From assembly GCA_009996555.1 (NCBI GenBank), contig JAACZX010000006.1, positions 1-16,903 of the forward strand: DNA of 16,903 nt, read 5' to 3'. This stretch comes from Chitinophagaceae bacterium (lineage in GTDB: Bacteria > Bacteroidota > Bacteroidia > Chitinophagales > Chitinophagaceae). Positions 1 to 6,600 of the stretch are shown piece after piece. The notes beneath the pieces were generated by a model. It searched no databases, was not told the DNA's origin, and saw nothing but the letters and a program-made list of their open reading frames with translations. Both the position numbers and the translations under genes were made by a program. Position 1 is the stretch's first letter. Each line of letters begins with the position of its first letter.

Positions 1-292
1 CAAGAATATATTCCATTGGCAACTGGTAGTTACTGTGCTGCCAGGCATATTTATATTCAAACCGGTGGTTTGATATAATGAAGTAGAGCGATGCAAAAAT
101 GCCGATGATGGAGATGATCTCAGCCAGGAACGAATACCGGGCAATGCGTTTCCAAGCCTGTTGCTCAGACGGTATTTGCGACTGAGTGGCTTTGAAATAA
201 GCAATGGTGGCGAGTAAAGAAGCTACAAAAGAAAGAATGGCAAGAAAAGTTCCGATCTGTCCGGGCAGTAATTGTTCACCTATAAACGGCAT
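1..292 (-). CDS. ccmF: CcmF/CcsA-family cytochrome c biogenesis protein, N-terminal part
   Basis: This is the first 97 codons of a gene that runs off the left edge. The reverse-strand reading starts MPFIGEQLLPGQIG, has a hydrophobic helix at about residues 12-30 and a second at about 56-72, and then contains SNHRFEYKYAWQHS followed by LPMEYIL. The N-terminal IGEQLLPGQ-type motif and the HRFEYxYAWxHS stretch are typical of CcmF, the integral membrane heme lyase subunit that joins heme to apocytochrome c on the outer face of the cytoplasmic membrane. The tryptophan-rich heme-handling loop and the conserved histidines lie outside the window. The start lies 44 bp after the ccmE stop on the same strand, so ccmE-ccmF is probably one transcript. 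There is no Shine-Dalgarno sequence before the ATG, which is usual in Bacteroidota. The family call rests on recognised motifs, not a search. Confidence 0.85.
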   Translation of the reverse strand, partial: MPFIGEQLLPGQIGTFLAILSFVASLLATIAYFKATQSQIPSEQQAWKRIARYSFLAEIISIIGIFASLYFIISNHRFEYKYAWQHSNYQLPMEYIL

Positions 293-336
293 GGTTGAGT
301 AATTGATTCAAAAAACAGGTTGGCTATGCGATGCTG

Positions 337-744
337 CTAGTTGGCAGCTGTATTGATCTTAGCTTTTTCATCTGTGTACTTACTTGGGCATTTGATGAGG
401 ATATCATCACACAAAAAAGCACTGTCAGTCATTTTTCCTTTTAATACCATGCGTTCGCTACGTTCCATATCCGTTGGCGGTTTTCCTTTCATGTACACCA
501 CTTTAGCGGTTCCTCCAAGCGAATCAACAATATGAAAACTCAGGTAATTAGGATTTTTAAGCGCATCGTATTCGATCTCTTTACCATTAGCAGTATCAAG
601 TTTGGCAATAAGATGCAAAAATTTACCGGGCTTGGCTTTTGCAGAATCAATGGAATCGTAGGTAGAAAGATCGCCCATTGAACTAATGAGGATGCCAATG
701 GCCACTGCTATTACTACCAAAATCAGGATATGCGAGGTCTTCAT
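337..744 (-). CDS. ccmE: Cytochrome c maturation protein CcmE (CxxxY-type heme chaperone)
   Basis: This 135-residue protein has one N-terminal membrane anchor (about residues 5-22) and a periplasmic beta-barrel (OB-fold) domain. CcmE binds heme covalently and carries it to the CcmF lyase. The fold-typical segments are visible: KPGKFLHLIAKLD near residue 39, VVYMKGKPPTDMERSERMVLKG near residues 82-103, and FLCDDILIKCPSKY near residues 110-123. The residue that attaches heme in classical CcmE is a histidine in HxxxY; here the matching motif is C119-P-S-K-Y123, the CxxxY variant known from some archaea and sulfate reducers. The barrel is complete and there is no long C-terminal tail. The gene is divergent from the agmatinase-family gene and upstream of ccmF. 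A TAACTTTGC promoter box lies 24 nt before the ATG. Confidence in the family is high; the chemistry of heme attachment is inferred. Confidence 0.88.
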   Translation of the reverse strand: MKTSHILILVVIAVAIGILISSMGDLSTYDSIDSAKAKPGKFLHLIAKLDTANGKEIEYDALKNPNYLSFHIVDSLGGTAKVVYMKGKPPTDMERSERMVLKGKMTDSAFLCDDILIKCPSKYTDEKAKINTAAN

Positions 745-766
745 TTTTGCTCTTTTGTTTCAACCC

Positions 767-775
767 GCAAAGTTA
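767..775 (-). promoter_or_regulatory. Bacteroidota -7 promoter box for ccmEF
   Basis: Read on the minus strand the bases are TAACTTTGC, an exact match to the Bacteroidota sigma-ABfr -7 consensus TAnnTTTG. The G of TTTG is 24 nt before the ccmE ATG, giving an expected leader of about 20 nt. No clear TTTG -33 box was found at the right spacing. Confidence 0.55.
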
Positions 776-949
776 GCCCAAAAACAAGTTGCTTTTGTGA
801 TGTAAAACATAAAAGACAGATTATTGGATAGGTGGTGCAAAAGCGTGCAGCAATTGTTCAAAGGTTCATCTAAACTGTTCTCCTGCAAAATTCCCGGAGT
901 TCTGTGCAAAACTTTCTATGCAACCCTTTTCTGTTCCTGCGATGTCTAT

Positions 950-958
950 TAACTTTGC
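950..958 (+). promoter_or_regulatory. Bacteroidota -7 promoter box for the agmatinase-family gene
   Basis: TAACTTTGC matches TAnnTTTG exactly. It lies downstream of an in-frame ATG at 918 and upstream of the ATG at 984, so transcription should begin near 963. The true start codon is therefore 984, not 918. No good -33 box is evident. Confidence 0.55.
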
Positions 959-983
959 ATCGCTTTTTCAAATAGCACCCAAC

Positions 984-2030
984 ATGGCCGATCTATCGGG
1001 GTTTGACCCCAACAGCGCAGGTAATCCCAATAACAACATCTTTGGCTTACCTTTTTCAGAGGAAGATGCTGATCTTGTTATTCTTCCTGTTCCCTGGGAA
1101 GTTACAGTAAGTTATAAAGCCGGTACTGCCCGGGCACCCGAACATATTTTCAGGGCAAGTCTTCAGGTTGATCTTCACGACAATGATACGAACGATGCAT
1201 GGCGCAGAGGTATTTATATGCGTGATGTTGACCGAAGCATCCTGTTAAAAAGCGACTACCTGCGGAAAGAAGCAGAACTGTATATTAATTATATATCGCA
1301 AGGTGAGAATGTGAACGACAATAAGTTCATGTGCAAAACGCTGAAAGAGGTAAATGCCGGCAGTGTGTTTCTCAACAATTGGGTATATGAACAAACAAAG
1401 GCCTTGCTTGAAAAAGGAAAACTGGTGGGTTTGCTTGGCGGTGATCATAGCACCCCCCTTGGTTACTTTAAAGCCATTGCCGAAAAGCATGGCGATTTTG
1501 GTATTCTCCAGATCGATGCGCATTTTGATCTTCGTGAAGCGTATGAAGGATTTATTTATTCTCACGCATCGGTTATGTACAATGCCCTGAAAGAAATACC
1601 GGAACTGAAAAAACTGGTGCAGGTGGGCATTCGTGATTATGGCGATGATGAATGGGAACAGGTTTGCAACAGCAACTCCCGCATTGTACCCTATTTCGAC
1701 AAGAATTTAAAAGAACGTTTATACGAAGGACACACCTGGCAACAGATAGTAGATGAAATTGTAGAGCAGCTTCCTGCCAATGTGTACATCAGTTTTGATG
1801 TGGATGGGCTCGATCCAAAACTTTGTCCGCAAACAGGCACACCGGTCATGGGCGGACTTGAAACAGAGCAGGCATTTTACCTCTTCCGGAAAATCATTAA
1901 AAGCGGCCGCAGGCTCATTGGCTTTGATCTGAACGAAGTGGGTGTAAGTACAAATGAATGGGATGAGAATGTTGGTGCACGTATTTTATATAAGCTCACG
2001 AATCTTTTGCTTAGCTGCAATCCCCGGTAA
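984..2030 (+). CDS. Agmatinase/arginase/formimidoylglutamase-family metallohydrolase
   Basis: This is a 348-residue ureohydrolase-fold enzyme that uses two manganese ions to hydrolyse guanidino or formimino groups. Numbered from ATG 984, all metal ligands are present: H155 in GGDHS, D178, H180 and D182 in DAHFD, and D272 and D274 in the DVDGLDP motif. The substrate could be agmatine, arginine or formiminoglutamate; the overall sequence resembles the agmatinase family of Bacteroidota, but substrate specificity cannot be read with confidence and no histidine-use or polyamine genes are nearby. At 348 residues it is longer than a typical ~300-residue SpeB, with extra sequence between about residues 75 and 135 before the GGDHS motif. 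The frame is open back to ATG 918, but the -7 promoter at 950-958 and the family-like start MADLSGFDPNSAG favour 984. The gene stands alone and ends in its own terminator. Confidence 0.85.
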   Translation: MADLSGFDPNSAGNPNNNIFGLPFSEEDADLVILPVPWEVTVSYKAGTARAPEHIFRASLQVDLHDNDTNDAWRRGIYMRDVDRSILLKSDYLRKEAELYINYISQGENVNDNKFMCKTLKEVNAGSVFLNNWVYEQTKALLEKGKLVGLLGGDHSTPLGYFKAIAEKHGDFGILQIDAHFDLREAYEGFIYSHASVMYNALKEIPELKKLVQVGIRDYGDDEWEQVCNSNSRIVPYFDKNLKERLYEGHTWQQIVDEIVEQLPANVYISFDVDGLDPKLCPQTGTPVMGGLETEQAFYLFRKIIKSGRRLIGFDLNEVGVSTNEWDENVGARILYKLTNLLLSCNPR

Positions 2031-2054
2031 TAGATTAATCAATTGATCATACAA

Positions 2055-2080
2055 AGGCTCTCCTCGTGGGAGCTTTTTTT
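2055..2080 (+). terminator. Rho-independent terminator after the agmatinase-family gene
   Basis: GCTCTC and GGGAGC form a 6-bp stem with one U·G pair around a CTCGT loop, followed directly by a run of T residues at 2073-2080. It starts about 25 bp after the stop codon. Confidence 0.75.
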
Positions 2081-2112
2081 ATTCTTACAGATGATGTACA
2101 AACCTTATAAAA

Positions 2113-2169
2113 ACAAAAAAGCCAACCCTGAAAAGAGTCGGCCGTTGCTAACCTATGAAAAACACCTAC
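2113..2169 (-). ncRNA. Candidate small RNA, copy 1 (conserved leader plus intrinsic terminator)
   Basis: On the minus strand this reads TAGGTGTTTTTCATAGG, then TTAGCAAC, then a hairpin and T6. The stem GCCGACTCT/AGGGTTGGC pairs over all 9 positions when G·U pairs are allowed, with loop TTTC. On the plus strand the two wobble positions become A·C mismatches and no T run follows, so the functional strand is probably minus. It matches copy 2 at 45 of 48 positions (2121-2168 against 2263-2310), including 37 identical bases in a row. An imperfect -7-like box (TATATTGC) sits just upstream. There is no convincing coding potential. The function and family name are unknown. Confidence 0.5.
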
Positions 2170-2252
2170 GTGCAATATAAAGCAATTTGCAATTACTTGT
2201 ATGTGCACGGCAAAAAAAAATAACAACGGAAATTGGTGGATGAGTAATGGGC

Positions 2253-2311
2253 AAAAAAATAGGCCGTCCCTGGAAAGAGTCGGCCGTTGCTAACCTATGA
2301 AAAACACCTAT
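2253..2311 (-). ncRNA. Candidate small RNA, copy 2 (conserved leader plus intrinsic terminator)
   Basis: This is the second copy of the element 142 bp away. On the minus strand the CATAGGTG...CATAGGTTAGCAAC leader is followed by the stem GGCCG/CGGCC, one A·A mismatch, CTCT/AGGG pairing, loop TTCC, and then TATTTTTTT. The stem arm next to the T run differs from copy 1 (GACGGCC against GTTGGC), yet a strong hairpin is kept in both. A near-consensus -7 box, TTCCTTTGC, lies at 2315-2323 on the minus strand, about 4-5 nt before the conserved leader. The predicted RNA is about 55-60 nt. The rest of the 2081-2482 stretch holds no gene that I can support. Confidence 0.5.
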
Positions 2312-2467
2312 GATGCAAAGGAACAGGGAAAATTGATTCTATTTTGTAGTATAAATTCGATATTTCAGCTTTTTTAGGCAATAGTCCAATAAGACAGGTT
2401 AAACTAATGCTGTTTATTAGTTAGCAGTAACATGTCTTCGCCACCAACCATCCAATTCATTATCCAG

Positions 2468-2475
2468 TATCTTTA
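2468..2475 (+). promoter_or_regulatory. Possible -7 promoter box for the 2483 membrane protein gene
   Basis: TATCTTTA matches TAnnTTTG except for the last base and sits 8 nt before ATG 2483. It supports the start at 2483 over the in-frame ATG at 2432, which would lie upstream of the promoter. No -33 box is clear. Confidence 0.35.
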
Positions 2476-2482
2476 CATCGTT

Positions 2483-3085
2483 ATGAAAAAGTACCAGGTA
2501 CAGATTATATTCGAGCCATTTGAAAAGCAAAAAAAAGCAGCCCGGCTTTTACACCTGCTTGCGGGGTTCTTATTGATCGCTAATGCATGGGGCGAATTCA
2601 ACACACCCACACCTGCTTTGTTTTTTGTTATTGTACAGCTTGCTGCTGCCCTGCTGATTATTGCGTATGCTTTTACAGGGAAAAAATGGAGTGCCGGTCA
2701 ATCAAACAGCAACAGATTGTTTCGCATCATCGGAGCATTGGTTCTTTTTTATGCAGCCTGGCATTTTTCCAAAACCAACGACAGCCTCCGTTCACTTCTG
2801 CAGGTATTTGCAGGCGGCGGCTTGCTCTTTCTCTTTTTTACAGAGCGAAATATCTTCTTCCCCAGTTATGTACACATCGATGAAAAGGGAGTTCACACGC
2901 CCGGTAATTTAAAGCAACGCAGCATTGGCTGGAATGACATTGACAATATGCTCATTAAAAACGATTTCGTTTCCATCAACACCGTGCAAAACCAATTTAT
3001 TCAATATGAAACAGGTGCCATCCTCAGTGAATTGCAGATGGATGAAATAAATGCGTTTTGCCGGGAGAAATTCACCAAAAAGTAA
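2483..3085 (+). CDS. Four-helix membrane protein with C-terminal soluble domain, function unknown
   Basis: This 200-residue protein has four predicted membrane helices at about residues 21-37, 44-63, 80-95 and 103-119, followed by a soluble tail of about 80 residues. The tail has the pattern of a small PH-like beta domain: a hydrophobic YVHIDEKGVHTPG strand, SIGWNDIDNMLIKN, NTVQNQFIQYET, and a final helix ending INAFCREKF. I do not recognise a named family. A second protein at 9233-9829 has the same length, helix layout and tail pattern (ELEWDEITDLE, final IHEFCRHYL), so the two are probably paralogues. The start is taken at 2483 because the 17 extra residues from ATG 2432 look unlike a protein N terminus and a weak -7 box lies between the two. 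It precedes the metal efflux operon on the same strand by about 100 bp with no terminator seen; a functional link is unproven. Confidence 0.75.
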   Translation: MKKYQVQIIFEPFEKQKKAARLLHLLAGFLLIANAWGEFNTPTPALFFVIVQLAAALLIIAYAFTGKKWSAGQSNSNRLFRIIGALVLFYAAWHFSKTNDSLRSLLQVFAGGGLLFLFFTERNIFFPSYVHIDEKGVHTPGNLKQRSIGWNDIDNMLIKNDFVSINTVQNQFIQYETGAILSELQMDEINAFCREKFTKK

Positions 3086-3169
3086 TTGCCACTGCTGGTG
3101 CCGCAACCTTTTGTCACCCATCTTTCACCATTCAGCGATCGTATTCCGCTGACAAATCATTTTTTGAAA

Positions 3170-3178
3170 TACCTTTGA
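3170..3178 (+). promoter_or_regulatory. Bacteroidota -7 promoter box for the efflux operon
   Basis: TACCTTTGA matches TAnnTTTG exactly and ends 6 nt before the TTG start at 3183, so the transcript would begin at or next to the start codon. No metal-sensor operator could be recognised. Confidence 0.5.
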
Positions 3179-3182
3179 GCTG

Positions 3183-3569
3183 TTGAAAAAAGCGATCTGT
3201 ATATTATTCCTTGGAGTCTACCTCATTTCCTCAACGGAGCTGAGGCAGTTGCTCAAGTTCCCGATGCTGTTGCAGCATTATACAGAACACAAAGCCGCCA
3301 ACCAATCGCTCAGCCTTTTGCAGTTCCTCGCCATGCATTATAATGATGAGGATATTATTGATCTTGACTACAGCAAGGACCAGCAGTTACCTTTCAAATC
3401 AATGAACGGTTATACCGGTGCCACACTGAGCATTTCTGAGCCTACATCATTTTCTATTCATTTGCCAAAACCGGTTCATAACTCATCCATTTCTTTCTTT
3501 ATTCCCAACGATGATTTTGTGAAAACGGTCGTCCTCTCTTCTATCTGGCAACCTCCTAAGAATTGCTGA
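3183..3569 (+). CDS. Small exported protein of the heavy-metal efflux operon, function unknown
   Basis: This 128-residue protein begins with a signal peptide (KKAICILFLGVYLISS, residues 2-17) and is predicted to be periplasmic. The start is TTG: an in-frame TGA at 3165 and no upstream ATG leave only CTG or TTG, and the next internal methionine (residue 28) would remove the signal. The mature part has histidines at 32, 36 and 52 and an acidic run MHYNDEDIIDLDY at 51-63, possible metal ligands. It ends IWQPPKNC. Small proteins of this kind are commonly found next to CzcA-type pumps in Bacteroidota, from my general knowledge of the group; the role is not established here. The position, 90 bp before czcA, suggests a metal-binding or accessory part of the pump. 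That role is inference. Confidence 0.7.
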   Translation: MKKAICILFLGVYLISSTELRQLLKFPMLLQHYTEHKAANQSLSLLQFLAMHYNDEDIIDLDYSKDQQLPFKSMNGYTGATLSISEPTSFSIHLPKPVHNSSISFFIPNDDFVKTVVLSSIWQPPKNC

Positions 3570-3659
3570 TCATTTATTGTTGAATGTTTTATTGCACAGC
3601 AAACACTTCCGCAAGTGAAGGGTTGTTGTATTGATGATCTATTAAATTGTTAGCAGGTT

Positions 3660-6600
3660 ATGCTGAACGCTATTATTCACTTTTCCGTAAGGAATAAGTT
3701 AATCATTGGATTATTTCTGATCGGTCTTATCGGCTATGGCAGTTACGAATTAACAAAACTGCCCATTGATGCTGTTCCTGACATCACCAATAACCAGGTA
3801 CAAATTATTACTGTAGCTCCTTCTTACGGTGCAACAGATATTGAACGGCTTGTAACATTTCCACTGGAGCAGGCAAACAATAATATTGCAGGCTTGTTGG
3901 AGATAAGAAGTTTCTCACGCTTCGGCTTATCGTTGGTTACGCTTGTGTTCAGCGATGAAACAGATGTGTACTGGGCACGACAACAAGTGGCTGAACGTTT
4001 GCAAAAAATACAAGCCATCATTCCCACACATATCGGCACACCGGAGCTGGCGCCTGTTACAACAGGTTTGGGCGAAATTTATCAATATGTTGTTCGTCCT
4101 CAAAAAGGATATGAAAATAAATATGATGCTACAGAATTACGCACCATTCAGGACTGGATCGTTCGCAGGCAGCTGCTGGGCGTACCGGGTGTGGCAGAAG
4201 TAAGCAGCTTTGGTGGTAAACTGAAACAATACAGTATTGAACTTGACCCCAACCGTTTAAACTCCTATGGTATAACGGTGAATGATGTGTTTACCGCACT
4301 GGAAAAAAACAACCAGAATACCGGTGGTGCCTACATTGAAAAATCTTCCACGGTTTTATACATCCGCAGCGAAGGTTTGGCTGGAAGTAAGGAAGACATT
4401 GAAAATATTGCCATTAAAAGAACCGGCAGCAACACGCCTCTGTTTGTGCGTGATGTAGCTGATGTTACTATTGGACATGCTACACGTTACGGCGCATTGC
4501 TCTTTAATGATGAAGGTGAAGTGGCAGGTGCAATTGTAATGATGCTGAAAGGAGCTAACAGCAACAAAGTAATTGCCGATGTAAAAGACCGCATTCAACA
4601 GATTCAAAAAACACTACCCGAAGGCGTAGTGATTGAACCTTTCCTCGACCGTACAAAAATGGTAAACAATGCCATTGGTACTGTAAAAACCAATTTGCTG
4701 GAAGGTGCACTCATTGTTGTGTTTGTGCTTGTTCTGTTTCTTGGCAATTTCCGTGCAGGTATTCTTGTGGCATCTGTTATTCCGCTTGCCATGCTCTTTG
4801 CCATTATTATGATGAACATATTTGGCGTTAGCGGCAACCTCATGAGTTTAGGCGCTCTTGATTTCGGATTGATCGTTGATGGTGCTGTTATTATTGTTGA
4901 AGCCGTGATGCATCAACTAAGCCACAGCAAACGCTTCAGCAATACCGTACAAATATCGCAGGAGCAAATGGATGCAGAGGTAAACAGCAGCGCAGGTAAA
5001 ATGATGAACAGTGCAGTGTTTGGCCAGGTAATCATTCTTGTGGTGTACCTACCCATTTTTACACTGCATGGCATTGAAGGAAAAATGTTCAAACCAATGG
5101 CGCAAACAGTTGCGTTTGCATTACTTGGTGCATTTATTTTATCGCTCACCTACATACCCATGATGAGCTCCATCTTCCTCAGCAAGAAAATTCACCATAA
5201 ACAAAATATCTCCGACAGGATGATGATCTGGCTCGAACGCCTTTATCAATCAGCACTCAGCAAAGTGCTGGGCTTTCCGAAACTGATCATTGGTATTGCG
5301 TTGGCTTTGTTTGCAACAGCTATCCTTATCCTTTCACAAATGGGCGGCGAATTTATTCCATCACTGGAAGAAGGTGATTTTGCAGTTGAAACAAGAGTGC
5401 TTACCGGCAGCAGCCTCCAAACAACGATTGAACAAACACAGAAAACAGCACATATCCTTAAATCAAGATTTCCTGAAGTTGAAAAAGTAGTCACAAAAAT
5501 CGGCAGCGGCGAAATTCCCACCGATCCGATGCCACTGGAAGCAAGCGATATGATGGTGATCTTAAAAGACAAAAGCGAATGGACATCAGCAAACAGCTTT
5601 AATGAACTGGCGGCAAAAATGACAGATGCATTACAGGAAGTGCCGGGTGTTACTACCGGTTTTCAATACCCTGTTCAAATGCGTTTTAATGAACTTTTAT
5701 CAGGTGCAAGACAGGATGTGGTTTGTAAAATATTTGGAGAAGACCTTGACACACTTGCGCTGTACGCACAATCGCTTGGCCGCATTATTGGCACAGTACA
5801 AGGCACGACCGATTTGTATGTTGAAGCAGTAACCGGTTTACCACAAATCATCATACAATATAACCGTGCTGCCATTGCACAATACAATTTGAGCATTGCA
5901 GATGTGAACCGCATTGTGAATACAGCTTTTGCGGGGCAAACGGCAGGCATGTTGTTCGAAGGAGAAAAACGGTTTGATATTGTAGTGCGGTTGAAGAGTA
6001 ATCAGAAAAAAGATCTGAAAGATATTCAACAGCTGCTCATCCCAACTCCATCAGGAGCACAAATTCCACTGTATCAGCTTGCAGATGTTTCCATTAAAGA
6101 AGGCCCTAACCAGATACAACGTGAAGATGCAAAACGACGGATCATTGTTGGGTTCAATGTTCGTGGCCGTGATGTACAAAGTATTGTTCATGAGTTACAG
6201 GAAAAAGCAGGCAAACAATTAAAACTCCCCACCGGTTATTATGTAACATACGGAGGTGCATTTGAAAACCTGAATGAAGCTAAACAACGATTAATGATTG
6301 CTGTTCCTGTATCATTACTGCTCATCTTCCTCCTGCTCTATTTTGCTTTTGGTTCTGTAAAACAAGGCCTGCTTATTTATTCCGCAATTCCGCTTTCAGC
6401 CATTGGTGGCATTTTCTTTCTTGCATTAAGAGGAATGCCTTTCAGCATCAGTGCAGGTATTGGCTTTATTGCATTGTTTGGTGTGGCTGTGTTAAATGGC
6501 ATTGTATTGATTGCCGAATTTAACCGGCTGAAAAAGGAAGGCATGGATGATGTAAAACGGATTGTATTGATGGGAACGAAGATCCGTCTGCGTCCTGTAT

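Noticed and set aside
918..983. Upstream in-frame ATG giving a 370-residue agmatinase-family protein.
   Set aside because: A perfect -7 promoter box lies inside this segment (950-958), so the mRNA would start after ATG 918. The extra 22 residues also look unlike a conserved N terminus.
2121..2310. Possible minimal CRISPR array (two near-identical repeats).
   Set aside because: Only two copies with a 94-bp gap, no third repeat, no cas genes, and the repeats carry a terminator-like hairpin with a T run.
2156..2388. Two plus-strand mini-ORFs, both starting MKNTY (22 and 26 codons), inside the repeated elements.
   Set aside because: They share only the five codons within the repeat and diverge completely afterwards. 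No conserved reading frame or promoter supports translation, and the structure favours a minus-strand RNA.
3570..3659. Possible metal-responsive leader or riboswitch between the small exported protein gene and czcA (hairpin CACTT CCGC AAGTG at 3604-3617).
   Set aside because: The stem is only 5 bp, has no T run and no recognisable riboswitch core; it is not above chance for a region of this length.
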